Source: Lobulomyces angularis
Taxonomy: Eukaryota; Chytridiomycota; Chytridiomycetes; Lobulomycetales; Lobulomycetaceae
Reading direction: 5' to 3'
Length of the DNA: 55,891 nt
NCBI GenBank assembly: GCA_027604685.1
Contig: JADHYX010000098.1
Span: forward strand, 4,861-60,751
Below the pieces are notes generated by a model that was not told the DNA's origin, ran no database searches, and saw nothing but the letters and a program-made list of their open reading frames with translations. Below, in pieces: positions 37,802 to 50,541 of the stretch. The stretch's first letter is position 1. The number at the start of each line of letters is the position of its first letter. The position numbers and the translations under genes are program-made.

Positions 37802-40800
37802 TCAATTTGGAACTCTCCTTAATCCATAATTATGGACGAATACTTTTAAGTTATTCAATTCTTGTGATAGCTCACTAATCTGCTTTTCATTTGCTTCCAG
37901 CAGTTTCTTTTTATTAATTTCTTTTTGCTTTTCTACTGCCGCTCTTTCTTTGGCATTAAGTTCCAGTTCCTGTACAAATCGAAGTAGTTTTTTGTCTACT
38001 TTTTCTTTGTTCTGTATTTCCAGTTTTTCTGCCTTTTTTTTAGCTCTTTCAAGTTTAAGCTTCAAAGAAAAGTTTTCTTTCATTAGCTGTTCTACTTTCA
38101 AATTCTCTACCTCCATTTTTTTTTGATTTATTTCGTTGGTATAATTAACTGTCTTTTCAGTTATAGTAGTGTCAGTTTGTTTTTTACGTTCTTCCATTTT
38201 ACTAAACTCTGCATTGTGGAATTCATTACGTGCATTTTGAATTTCAATTATTAGTCTAGTTTTTTCTTTTCTCAAATCTGAGTTTTCTAACTTGATTTTA
38301 TCTATTTCGGATGACTGAACTCTTCTTTCATCGTTGATTGCATTCAATGCCATTTTAGCTTCCAGTATTTTGCTCTCTAATTTATCACTTTTTAACTTAT
38401 AATCTTCCAATAAATTTTTTAAACGAACATTTTCAGAATCTTGGTTTTTTAGTTTGTCTGTGTTGAAAACAACTTTTCTTTCAAGATTTTCAATGTTGCT
38501 TTGTTGTTGAACAACAACCTTCTCTAAATCTGAATTGGTTTTAAATGATTTCTCTAATTCGGATCTTGCTTCACTTAATTTTAAACTACTATTTCGCATT
38601 GCATCTTCCTTCTCTTTTAACGCCGTATTTGATGTTTTCTGTAGCTCATCAAAATCTTTATCTTTTTCGTTTAATTTACGATCAAATTTATGCCTTAACA
38701 CTCTTAAATCATCTTCAAATTTCTCATTCAACATTTTCTGCAACTTCATAGTATCATTGTCTTTTTCCGTTAATTTTAATTCAAAACCTCGCTTCGCCTG
38801 TTCCATGTCCTCCCTCAGTTTTATTTCAAGTTTATTTTTAGTCTCTTCTATAATTTCGTCTTTTTCTCTTAGCTTTTTTGAACACTTTTCCCTAGCATCC
38901 TCCGTCGTCAGTTCATATTCTCTTATCTTCAACTCAAAATTTTTTTTTATTTCATCAATAAGTTGCTCTTTTTCTGTTAGTTTAATTTCCAACTTGTTTT
39001 GAATTTCATCATTTTTACTATTTAAGGTAGACACTAGACTGCTTAGCCTTTTTTCCTCTGCTCTAAGCTGACCTAATTCAAAATCTAATTCATGTATTCT
39101 ATTTTCTTGCACTGTTACTTTTTCTTGCAGTGCGGAAGATCTGGCGCTTAATGTAATATTGACAGATTTTAAAAGTAAAGCTACATCTAACTCATTTTTT
39201 AAAGCTTGTATTTTATGATTCAAATTATTTTGTATTTCAAGTTCCTGTAATCGAAATACATTGATATCATTTTCTTTTTCAAAATTTTTTTTTCTTAAAT
39301 CCTTGATTAAGTTGTCATTTTCCTCTTTAGTTGCCTTAGTTTCGTTTTTGTGTGCAATTACAAGTTCATTGTAAGCAGTCTCATATTTCAAACGAGATGC
39401 TTCACATTCACTCAAATTATCCTTCAAATGCTTAATTTGCTGATTAAATTGTGAAATTTGCTTTTTATTTTCCAAAAGAAATTTTTCCTCTTGCATTGCA
39501 AGTTTACTTTCGCACTTGTTGAAATTTAAAGTAGCAATATCGTTAGCAGTTTCTTTCACAGTAATCTCCAGGTCTTGTTGTTTTCTTTCCAACAAATTTT
39601 GGAAAGTTCTATTCTTTGCTTCCGATTCCTCCAGTTTTTCTTTCACAATTTCAAGACTTTTTTTCAAATTTTCTTTTAAAAATTGCAAATCAGAAGATGT
39701 TACGCATGGCAATGTAAAATCGCAGCATGTATTTCTACCTGTTGCATAAGAAAAGATAGAAAAGATATCTTTTAAGTATTGACCAATGGACTCTATTGAC
39801 ACTAAGTTTTTATCATTGTAATGATCTTCAACAGGATTGATAGATAATTCCATTCCGGTACTGCCATTAAAACTTAATGATTTTTCTGATTTAAACATTT
39901 CAATAATTTCATCTTTTTCTTTTAGCAAATTTTTTAAATTTTCAACTTGATTCTGCTTTATGGAGCATTTCCTGTTGACTTCTGAGACACAGCATTCCAA
40001 GTTATTATGTAATTTTTTTAACCCATGTTGTTCTTCGGGGTTTTTAGTATATAAATTAATAATAGAGGTTACACTGTTCTTTGAAATTTCATTTAATTTT
40101 GCTGCACTTGAATTTTTCATGACATTAACCATTCTGAATTGTTGAGTTTCTTCAATACTATAAGTTTTCATTAATTTTTTCTAAAAAAAAGTTGCTTAAA
40201 ATTTAAAATGACAAATCTAATCTACCTTTTCTAATATTGATATATCTGCAGAAAAATAATCAGAAGGAAACCATCCACAAAGGTTGTTGCCTTCACCATC
40301 TTCTACAATTCCTTCCCACCAGCCACCATCTGGTTTTTCAGTGAGCTTGATAAGCTGACCTTCAGTTAAAGCTAGTTCATCACTTTTTTCGGGTACATAA
40401 GAAAATTTCACGTATCCTATCTCCAACTCTACAGCGTTCTCCACTGAATCCAAAATCGGACGCAGTTCTTTTGTAACTGTTTCCAGAATAAGTTTCAAAT
40501 ACATTCCTACAGAATTTAATTCATTCGAGGTAGTTTCTAAACAGTTATTTTTTTTTAAAATACAAAATAAATTTTTTCAAGCAAAATGTAATACCTGTTT
40601 GTTCTTCATTGTCTTTAGCGTCAATTACCTCTTCCGCAACAGTGGAGGAGTGCTTCCCTTCAGTTTCGTAAAGTAATCTTTTATTTTCTCCGTTTAAGAG
40701 CTCAATTTCTTTTTTACAACTATCCAATTGTTTGTCAGAATTTTGAAGCTTCTTCTCATTAAGATCATTTACTGTTTTCAAATTTAGTACTTCATTTTCT

Positions 40801-43800
40801 AATAGTTTAATTTCGCCCGTTTTAACAGAAAGTTTTTCTTCTATTTTATGGTTTAAAAGATTTAGATCCAGGTTTGTTAGTTTTGATTCATTCAAGCTGC
40901 TTTCCAAATCAGAAATTTTGTTATTTAAATACTCAATTTTAGCCAAACTTTGATCTTCCACACTCTTTACGTCAAAATTTTTTTTTAAGTGATCTTCCAG
41001 ATTCTTTACCTTTGATGTCAAATCGGACTCAATTATCAAGCATTTTTCAATTAAATCTTTATTTTCTTTCGTTAAATTTTTAATTACATCATTTGAAATC
41101 ATCAACTTTTTTTCCAATTTAGTGTTTAACTCTTCAACGTCCCTTAAATCAAGTTTTAAGTCATCCATATCTATTAACTTAGCGGCATTTTGCTTAACTG
41201 AATTAAACTCAGTTTTTAAAATCTCCAGCAGTTCTTTATCTTCAACATCAGTTTTGATTAAATCAGCTGAAATGCTCTTTATGGAGCTTTTAAAAAAGTC
41301 ATATTCTTGTTGCAGTTCTTTAAATTTAGCGTCAATATTCTTTTTATCAGATATTTCCAACTTAAAAGCTTCATTTTGTATTGAAAGTAATTCAATGCTT
41401 TCATATGCCTTTTCTAAATCCAAATTTAGTTTAACCAATTGTTCTTCATATTCCAGTTCGTTACTTTTAGCATTTTTGGCGTTACTTTCTCTATGAAACA
41501 TCAAGCCTACAACACTAGTAATACTCGATCGTTTAGAATCATTGGCGTTCTCAGATTTTTTTTCTAAAATGACGTTGGATTTCTCAATTTCCTCAGAGTA
41601 CTTTTTCATGAGCTCTATTTCCATCAAGAGCTCACTAATTTTTAATTTTAGCTTCTCGATTTCATCTTGATTGACAATTTTTTCTTCATCCATCTTGTTA
41701 ATTTGGGAAAGCAAATCTGAATTTTGCATTTTCATTTGATTATATACAACTTTGTTATTACTAAGTTCCTTATTAATTATGAGAGCTTCTCCATTCAGTT
41801 TTTCAACCTTGTCTAAACACTTTTGTAATTGCAAACTTTTGATTGATAATTCCTCGGTCAACATGTTTACTTGCGAACTTTTGCTGTCATTCCGGAAATC
41901 AAATTCCATAGAGCTTATTTTTAATTTCAAATCATTAATTCTCTTCTCTTTTTCTTCTATAGTTTTTTTTTCAGATTTAATCAGCAATCTTAAGCTTTCT
42001 GATTCCCCTTCTAGCCTTCCAATTTCTGCTTGCAGATCTTCTATAGATTCCTGAATGTTTCTGATATCAACTTCATTCAATGGTTGCTCCAATTGTAGTT
42101 GTAAACCAGCTTTACTCAGAGTGTCAATTAAGGTTTTTTCCATTTTGTCATAATTTTCCAATTGTTTATGTGAGCCCAGTATAAAATTTTCAACTCTATC
42201 TAAATTTTTCTTTAATGGAGTTGCCATCAACACTTTTGCAGCTGCATTCAATTCCGCTAATACATCCACTTCTTCAGATAATTCGTCGGAAGATGTGGAA
42301 GAGGCATCTGAGTCACTCTGCACCACTACTTTAAAAGCTTCTTCTTTTTCTATCGTTTTTTCCAATACTTTATTAACTTTTAATGGTAAGTTACAATATT
42401 GTTTAGCTTTATTTGAGTTTTCCCTGGATACCGCTGGTACCGAAGAAACCAATGACTCATCCATCTCTGTTGGAGCTAAATTTTTATTGGTGATTGCATT
42501 CGGCGTATTCCTTAGCGGTGCATTAGATTCTAGTAAGCCCGAAATTTCAGTACATTTACTACCATCTTCACTAAAAACTAATGTGCAGTTAACTACATTG
42601 ACGGGGGCTTTAGTGGGAGCAGGTGTTGGGGCATTGTACTTTGCAACAGCACTTTTAACAGAAACTGGCGACAACACATTTTTGTTATTGACAAATACTT
42701 CTTCTTCCACATCTGAAATTTCACTGAAATTTTCAACCCCTATAAAATCACCGTTACTACACTTTTTTTCTTCAACTAGTTCATCAAGATCAGGTTTAAA
42801 ACCGCCAAATTTTTCTTGAATCCTTTTTACATGCTAATTTTATAAGTTGCGTTGTATAAAAAAAAGAATTTAACTTACATCAGAAAGTATTACTGATTTT
42901 ACTAAGGTATTTTTGGGAATTAAACCCAATTTTGGTTTGTTTAAGTTCACATTATCCAAATTTAGAGAGCTCTACAGTTAATAAGAGTTATTTTAACACC
43001 TTAGGAACAAAAAAATTACTTCACTAAAAGCTTCATCCAAATTTGATTTATCATCGTGCGTGGCTTGGTGCGTTTCCTCAATATTATTGATAAAATGGTT
43101 TACAACCTCTTTTTTTCCCTCGGCATTTTTGCTGCTAAACTCATTCTCATCTTCTTCATCTTCTTCAATATGAATTAAACTTGAAATATTGCTGAAATCA
43201 TCACTTGTTGAATTTTCTTCTTCTTTGTCAGCTATCAAAGACGAGAATCTTTCCGAGTTCGCACCTTTTGCCACCAACTGATTGCTGTTCTTTTTATTTT
43301 CGTTAAGTTTCAGGCTCGAAATCTCACTAAAATCCTCAGATTCAGAAGTTTCTTTTGCATCTTTCTTTACTACGTTTGTCTTGAGGAATTTCATTGGACT
43401 CTCGTTTGGTACCAGACTGGATATATTGCTAACATCTTCGCTAAAATCCTCTTCCGCGACCAAAGTGTTCTTTTTTTTTAATGAAGTAATAGATGCTGGC
43501 TCTGAATCACTTAAATTCATAGAAAGCTCGTTTTTACTCTACACGGAAAAAATAAAAAATATGAACAATGAAGAACTTTGTTGTACCAAGACATCGTCAC
43601 ATGCACTAGAGACCCCTTCTTCCAAGGAGCTAACGTTCAGTTCACTCTCTGGTGACTTTCTTCCATCCTTCCGCACAGTATGCTGGTTTTTTATATCACA
43701 ATTTTCGATAACTGTAGCGTTCTTTTCTTCAAAAGTTATTATTGTGTTATGTGGTGCTAAAAACGAATTTTTAGTTTAAAACTTTTGAAAAAAAAAAAAA

Positions 43801-45026
43801 TATATACCTGCTTTTTCCGTTTTTGGGTAGAACATAGTCCTGATTGAATCACCATCTCTGGAATTATTTTCTATATAATCAGCAGGTACTTTATCATAAA
43901 GATCCTGTATATCAGTAAGTGCACCGTACTGCAGCAAACTTTTTACTACAGCTGGTGCATTTTTTATAACGGCTATGTGTAATGGCGTCCTAAAATTAAT
44001 TGGAATAAATTTTCAAACTTAATTTTCGTAACTTACCTTCCTTCCCAGTTTTTTACGTTCGGCAGATGTCCTTTTTCAAGTAATGAAATAGCCATTTTAT
44101 CTCTTTTTTTATTTAATGCGTGATGCAGCAAGCTATTTCCAGACTTTATTATAAAGATTAAAAGAATTATTTTGAAACAATTAACAAATGAAATACTTTG
44201 TCAATAAAATCCAACTTAATTTTATGAGACATCAGAAAATTGAATAGGGGCCAATCTTCAGATAAAATAGTGTAGTGTAATCCACAACAACCAAAACTAT
44301 CGGTCGCATTTATATCAGCTTGATTTTCCAAGAGCAATTCTACCATTGTTAAATGCCCCGCCTTTACAGCCTGTAAAAGTAAAATGTTAAGATAGTGGCA
44401 AGAAATTATTGCTTTTTCTTAAACTCTACCAATAAAAAGGAAGTTCTGTCATCCAGATTATTAATGTTTGGATCAGCAAATTTATTTTCTAAATTAAGTA
44501 TTGAATCCGACTTCATGTTATGTTGAATTAATAAAGGATCCAATAAAATTTTAGCAAATTCAAGCAAATTAAACTCGGCCGCTATGTGTAATGCGGTACA
44601 TCTATGAAACGAATCTATTTTATTGACATCTCTATTTTTTTCTAATAACAGTTTTTTAAACTTTTTCATATCTTTTTCATAACAGGCCTTTTGCAAGCTA
44701 TTAAACTTTTTTGGTGAGCATGGCGAAGGCGCCTTTAGCTCTTCTTTTGTTAGTGTTGTATAGTCCATGTTGATATTTTTCGAAATTATTGAAGTTCTTT
44801 TGCTAGATAGAATGTTGGATGTTGCATTGCTATTCACACTGTTTAATGATATGTTGCTTTTTGAGGATATATTTGATAGTGATCGCATCCTGTTAAAGGT
44901 TTGGCTTAATCTATTAGAAGAAGGTGAGGAAGCTAGTTGGTTGATGCTATTACTGGAACGAGCATTCAAGTCCGGACTACTGGAACGAGCTAGTTCCAAT
45001 AGATTTTTTGAATGCTGAAATGGCAT
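37802..45026 (-). CDS. Giant scaffold: ankyrin repeats, acidic region, coiled coil, SH3, coiled coil
   Basis: Exons, 5' to 3': 45026-44430, 44370-44197, 44143-44037, 43989-43808, 43756-43587, 43538-43020, 42971-42879, 42833-40595, 40536-40226, 40180-37802; 2,256 aa, continuous through nine introns of 45-59 nt. The order is: a Ser/Asn-rich head (1-85); about five ankyrin repeats (about 105-335; CTALHIAAEFN, GHLTMVELLLENQADIN, GNSLLHHALNKK, RTPLHIAVIKN); a low-complexity acidic region (about 345-680) with repeated FSxISSL-like motifs; a long coiled coil (about 740-1345); one SH3 domain (about 1403-1459; SYVPEKSDELALTEG, GGWWEG, GWFPSDYF); and a second long coiled coil (about 1540-2250). I know no family with this order. 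Ankyrin and SH3 modules plus two rods suggest a cytoskeletal or membrane-contact scaffold; function is not known. An SH3-containing downstream gene is possible if the 40226/40180 or 40595/40536 introns are wrong, but every junction is in phase. Confidence 0.8.
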
Positions 45027-45201
45027 TTGGTTTAGGTATTTTTCAAAAAAGAAACTTCCAAGCCACGGAGTTTTAAATTACAAATAACCGCGTTTTTCGC
45101 TTGACGGGTTTAAATAGAAAGGATAAGAGAGTATTGAAAATACAACAAAATAAGAACGAAAAGTATCAGGAATACTTGTTCTAAAAACCGATTTCTTTAT
45201 T

Positions 45202-46373
45202 TTATTCTATTCTAAACATATTATGACCCTCAACTAATTTAGGAATGATTTTACTTTCGATTTCAGTTCCATTCTTTAATTCTTCCTCATTTAAAGTGAC
45301 TTCTAATATCGGTTTATCTTCCTCTGGATAAACAAAAATGACTTGCTTTTTCCTAGTAGTTAAAATGTTTCCAATAACTATATGATGCCCATAAGTTTTT
45401 AAACTTTTTTTGCTCTTTTTAACTAAAATACTTTCATCTGTCTCTAATTTAAAAGATACTACAAAAGAATTTGGTGCCCATTCCTTTACTAAAGGAGATA
45501 AAATTTTAGGAACTTTATCCAACCTTAAATCCAAAGGCCCGTCGTCAGATTGAATTTTATGTTCAACCTATTTTTAGTTGGATCGTTTTCTATAAATAAA
45601 ATGAAAAGATTGCAATGATACCATTTTTTTATCAGGAACAAAAAAGTCGCTGACAGCTGCTGCTAAGTATAGCATGGCATCTTTTTTTAACTTTGATAAA
45701 ATTTTTGTAACTGAACGCAATGTAAACAAGTAATCCTTCACAGTAACAAAATCAATCATTATCAAAGTTCCTAATTTTTTTGCCTAAAAATACAAGTTGC
45801 ATCAAAGACATATCATAAATAGCAAATACGCACATTTTGGTATTTAACCAGTACTTCTTTCATGTTTAAATTCCACTTTTGCTCGACTTTAAACAATTTA
45901 TTCAAAATACTGAGAAATTAAGTAAGTATAATTTACCATGAACTTCCCCCTTTTCATTTATTTTCATATAGTCCAAAAAACAGTTTTTTGAATGAGAATA
46001 ATGTCTGCTATATGGTTGAAGACTGAACTGTCTATGCAAAAAAATAACAGCATAGCCCGCATCTTAAATATGGTTCGTAAATAGAAATAGGCTTTAAAAT
46101 TACCAAGAAAAAATTCAGCGGATGTAGCACCTCTAGTTCCAGCGCTAAAATTATCCAAAAATCTAACTGTTTGATTCTCTAAAGGAACAGTTGTACCTGC
46201 AGAAAAAGTTGAAGTGTAAAGTATTGTTTTTTTGTTGAAACGATACCACCAGAAGTTACTAGAACAATTTTACGCTTCTTAAAGTGGTTATTAACGAAAC
46301 TATCAACTCTTTCAGAAACCTCTGATAAATTAGACGGAGGGATTTGTGATTCAAAATATTCCTGAGGATCCAT
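45202..46373 (-). CDS. PPCS: Phosphopantothenate-cysteine ligase (coenzyme A synthesis)
   Basis: Joins 4'-phosphopantothenate and cysteine, the second step of coenzyme A synthesis; yeast Cab2, human PPCS. Exons, 5' to 3': 46373-46247, 46196-46104, 46062-45937, 45886-45834, 45783-45622, 45567-45202; 308 aa (human 311). Motifs: [15 protein letters not shown] with [13 protein letters not shown] (nucleotide and substrate site), [57 protein letters not shown] and SFKLETD, all matching the animal/fungal family. The acceptor at 45887 (after TTTAAAG) was chosen over an earlier AG because only it keeps frame. It supplies CoA, on which the two lipid enzymes at the left end depend, though there is no genomic link. 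Confidence 0.93.
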
Positions 46374-46874
46374 ATATTATGCTATTAAATGGTATTTGAG
46401 TTAGAAGAATTTTGAAATATTTGTAGCAAAATGAAAACTAAATTAAATGCGAGAAGTACTAAAAAAAAAAAAAAAAAGTTAATTTTTGTGAAAAAATTCT
46501 GAACTGTGAATTAGAAAAACTGAAGGCAAAAATATTATAAAGGCTGTCACGCATTTTTATTTAAAGTTAGAAAGAAATAAATGAGCTCAAGAGATCACAA
46601 ATTTAAATTTTTATTAATTTGTTTCTGTAACGAAAATCTGAAGAAGAGCTGCATTAGTGTGAAATCCAAAATTTTTTGTGTTTATGATGGAGAGTTAACT
46701 TATCAAAGTTTATGAAATAGTCTTAATTTGTTTAAATGCACTTTTTCAGATTCATTTTTTTAATTTTCTTCGTTCCTTTATTTTTACACTTTTTTAACTT
46801 TTTTCCTTCACCTCAAAAAAAAAGTGTGTTGAAGAAATCAACTGTCTTTTATCATACAATCAACTATATTGTAT
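46374..46874. other. Divergent intergenic region, likely bidirectional promoter
   Basis: It separates PPCS (-) and an unrecognised gene (+). The DNA is AT-rich with an A17 tract at about 46461-46477 and a T-rich block at 46745-46810. No coding frame or named regulatory motif is supported. Confidence 0.5.
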
Positions 46875-47993
46875 ATGGCTATTAAAAATGCAATTCAAAA
46901 AGTTTTTTGCTTATTCAAAAAGCAAAAAGCAAAAACTAAACAAAACGTAAAATCTTCCAACGCAGTTAATTAAAATTAACAATTACATTAAACTAGACTA
47001 AAGAAGTTGAAGAGCACATAACTCCAGATATAGCAGAATCCAATATTCCAATCGTAAATTGCGGGGACACTAGAATATCTGCCGAACCAACCTCTTTCAA
47101 ATCGGATTTTTTTTTACCTTTCTCTACCAAATGTTCCATATTGAGTTTTGATTTAAATGAAATCGATTTTTTAGATAAAAGCAATAGTCCACAAGTCATT
47201 GAAAATTTTTTGAAAAATATAAATGAAGACAACATTCTTCAAACTACAAAAAAGGTTGTTTCATTAAAGAATCGAAAAAGTTTGCCCTTGCATTGCAGCG
47301 AATCCATTTCGAATATTTCTTCTAATAATACGGAAGTTTTTTTTAATGGAAATTACAATGCTGAAGAGTTCACCTTAAAATTTAGCGTCGATAATAGCTC
47401 TTCATCTACAGATAAACAAAAAAAGGAGTTTTTAGCCTGCCTGTTCAATTTTAGTTGCAAAATTAAAAAAAATTTCAACAAGCGAAAGAGTTTTAAAGAA
47501 GGCAATCCATTGAGGAGGAGAATGGAACTTAAGAGTAAAAGGTATTTTATGAATGAAGTCACATTTCGTTCTATGTTTTTTTGGTAGATACCACAGTACT
47601 GAAAAAACTGTCGAACGATATAAAAAAAAGACAGGCGTTTGTAAAAAAAAGGAAGTAAAAAGTAAATGTACATTACCCAATGCGCAAAATGGCAATACCA
47701 GTATTATACCACATAGTAAAAAAAAGTTAGGAAGACTCAACTCATATTTTCATATGAAAATCGAAAAGTATGGATCAGGCCACATGGAATGGTTCGATGC
47801 TGAAAAGGATTTCGAAAGGAATGAATTTAATTTATCTTCAAAACAATGTCTGCAAAGTTGTGATAAAAATTTAGAAGATATAATTTTTGAATTAAGCACT
47901 TATAAACTTTCACAAAGGTATAGAAGTTTATCTGAAAAAGTCATCATTAATAATTTTTTAATGTTTACAAGAAAGCACAATAATTATAAGTGA
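46875..47993 (+). CDS. Unrecognised basic protein of 340 residues
   Basis: Exons 46875-46946, 46997-47541 and 47588-47993. The first exon (MAIKNAIQKVFCLFKKQK) forms a basic amphipathic helix. It joins by a 50-nt intron to a frame open from 46997, whose reading across 200 codons without Met shows that an upstream exon is required. The middle is Ser/Asn-rich; about 150-185 is very basic (KIKKNFNKRKSFKEGNPLRR). The third exon has KKKTGVCKKKEVKSKC and ends in a mixed helical tail. No domain, signal peptide or membrane segment is recognised. Lys/Arg clusters would suit a nuclear or nucleic-acid-binding protein, but this is only composition. It is convergent with the AGFG gene. Confidence 0.65.
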
Positions 47994-48283
47994 AAGTTAT
48001 AAATTTGTGCAATAAAAAATGTATTAAATATAAAATTATGATTGTATTGTAGAATTTTTTGTAAAATATTTTTAGAAAATCAGAACATCCAATCTACTTA
48101 CCTAACAAAAATTTTGAAAATAACAGTGGTTAAAGTCAATTTTGAATAAAAAACTTTGTTTTAATTCAGATTATTTTTTTGTAACAATAATATTAAAAAT
48201 TAAAATAATAAAAGACTTAATCAATTTATACATTAAAGAAAACAAAAAAACAAGGGTTATAATTTTGGATCACTAAATTTCTT

Positions 48284-50378
48284 CTAATTCCATGGATTGG
48301 AATCAAAATCTGTCCCATTTGTACTATGAAAAGCACTAAAAGCACCAAATTCTGAAGTATCTGCATTTAAATTTTTAGAAGGACTTTGAATTTTTAGTCC
48401 ACTAGAAAAACTACTATTAAAATCACCAAAATCTACCTCCTTATTTGGTAACTCTATTCCAAAACCAACTTTTTCTTCTGGAAAATTAGCAAAATTTGTT
48501 GCTGTAAAATGCATGTTTTTCATATCAGGTGAGGTTATACTGTAAGCATTATTATTGTTAAATCTGGAATGATTGTTATTGCTATCTGTCAGACTTTTTT
48601 TTTCCGTTTGCGGTAAATTAGTGTTTGATGAATTATTAGATAAATCACGTAAGGAAGGTGCTTTTGGTTTTTCTGGAAATCCTCCAGTTGCTAATAAAAC
48701 ATTTTAATTTGTTAAATTTGAAAAAATGTTACAGTTTATTGGTTTTTTTTCTTCTTCAAACTTAATTTCGTTAAATGCGGAATAGTCTACTGCAAAATGA
48801 GGGGCTTCATGAAATTTTAAGCTGTTAAATTAAGATTAACAAAAAAATATTTAAACCAGATGTTATGTTATTGCTTGAGGATTGCGGTGAACCAAATTTG
48901 TTTACTTCTTTGGAAAGAGCAAAATTTTTTTCAGCAGAAACTACTGCCTGCGGTTGGGCACCAAAAAAATCTTGCTGTTTACTCATGGATGAATTGATAT
49001 TTGTTGCAAAATTGCTATGGTTGGCTATAGTCTGAGGTGAAGTTAAAATAGATGATTGCTGTGTACCAATAAACTCTGCAGGCTTCAACGAAGGATTGTG
49101 AGAAGGAACAATGTCTAGAGAGAATAAATCTGTAATGTTTGCTAAATTACTATTGCTTTGGGAAGAACTAGGCAAATTGGAAAAATTTCCAAAATTGTTA
49201 CCAAAATTATTTTTGTTTGTCCGCTCAGTACTGTCTTTCTGGTGCAAAGAAATATTAAAAGGTGCAACGCTGGATGTGGGAGAAGTAAACCCAGGAAAAC
49301 TTGAAAATGGTTTACTTTCAGTTGTAGAAACTGTGGTAGGAGTATCCACAAACAAACCTTCCAAATTACTGTACGATGGTTTGGAAAAAGATTGCAGTGG
49401 TGCAGCATTGTTAGTAAAGGATACCTGGTGTTTAGATTTGTTTCCTTCAAAATGGTTATTGGAGAAATTTAAGTTGTTGTTTGAAAAAGTTTTGTTGTTA
49501 TTAGGGGAAACTGCATTAATGGGACTATTCTTTGTAGGAGAAAATAAGTCATCTAAGGCAAGTAGATCTACTGCAACACTTTTTGAAGAGTTATTCTGTA
49601 TGTTATTTACCACTTTCTTTTCTCCATTATCCCCCAAAAAATTAATTAAACTTCCACCATTTTCTTTTGAAGGAGAGATTGAAATTGTTTCGAACTTGGG
49701 ATGTCCAGTAGATTTCTATAATACAATAATTTGAGGAGTAATCCATGAAATACTTACAGTCACTGGAGATTCTATTGGTGGATGTGTAGCGGCTCGAAAC
49801 CACTTCATATCGTTATACTAAAAAAATGTTCATAAAAATAAGAGGAAAATATAATTTTTAACCTTTAACCTCATAAATTCTTTAATCTTTCTTGTATCTC
49901 CAACATCTGGAAAAGGATAATTTTCAGGAGTCCACGTTGCCAGCCAAATTTTGGCAGCCGCCTTCATTTAACGTATAAATTTTTAAAGATAAGAATTGAA
50001 TATGTTACTTCATTTCCTCCTTCCAAATTTTTCAATTCTTCAATAGTGAAATTCGAAGAGGAGATGCTTTTAATTCGTTGATAGAATTCCCTAAGCAAGC
50101 CTGCACAGGTGGTGCAAACCTATAACAATAAGAAAGATGTTCATTAAACTTACAAACGTCATAGCAGTAACATTTATTTGAGTTGTGTTCTTATCTCCAC
50201 AATCGAAACACCTAAATAAGAAAAAACATATATGTTTCATGAATTAAAGAATTTGTCATGATTTTTTTAACGGAAATAAAAATGGCAACTTTTAAATGTG
50301 ATACCTTTTATTACACTCCATTTTCAACAAATTTGCCCAAGTTTCCGCAATCTTCTTTTTGGTATTAATTGCAAACAT
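48284..50378 (-). CDS. AGFG: AGFG-type ArfGAP with long Asn/Ser-rich tail
   Basis: ArfGAP-domain endocytic adaptor of the AGFG/Hrb type. Exons, 5' to 3': 50378-50305, 50211-50154, 50119-50009, 49961-49863, 49817-49758, 49715-48857, 48804-48733, 48690-48284; 579 aa. The zinc finger is complete after splicing: RCFDCGD, then FVCTTCAG, a Cx2C-x16-Cx2C spacing. It is followed by REFYQRIKSISSSNFT and GNEAAAKIWLATW, matching AGFG (LRGL…RVKSISMTTFT). The usual ArfGAP catalytic Arg would lie in the 'GLLREF' segment. The remaining 420 residues are Asn/Ser/Phe-rich with LDDLFSP, SLDIVP, several FG or FGDF elements and a terminal NPWN, in place of the NPF motifs of human AGFG1. These may bind EH-domain, clathrin or AP-2 partners. 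The acceptor after CATGAAG (48805) was chosen because the nearer CAG gives a stop. Confidence 0.85.
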
Positions 50379-50541
50379 TTCATAAAAAGTAAATGCAATT
50401 GCTGTGAAAACAAATTAATAACAGATTTTTTATTTACAAATAAATACTTAAGTAAGTACTGAAAAAAAAAGTTAATAAAAAATTGTGAAAATCAAATTTT
50501 GATAAATATGGTAAGACAAGTGAAAAATAGCAATCTACTAA

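Noticed and set aside
38535..39002. Plus-strand ORF of 155 codons inside the giant scaffold gene
   Set aside because: Antisense shadow of a Glu/Lys-rich coiled coil: it reads as Ser/Phe/Leu-rich low complexity. The same holds for plus-strand frames at 41122-41496, 41752-42054, 42295-42819 and 43282-43779.
40217..40504. SH3 protein as a separate small gene
   Set aside because: Frames before and after join in phase through good GT-AG introns (40537-40594 and 40181-40225), and its nominal stop lies in the intron.
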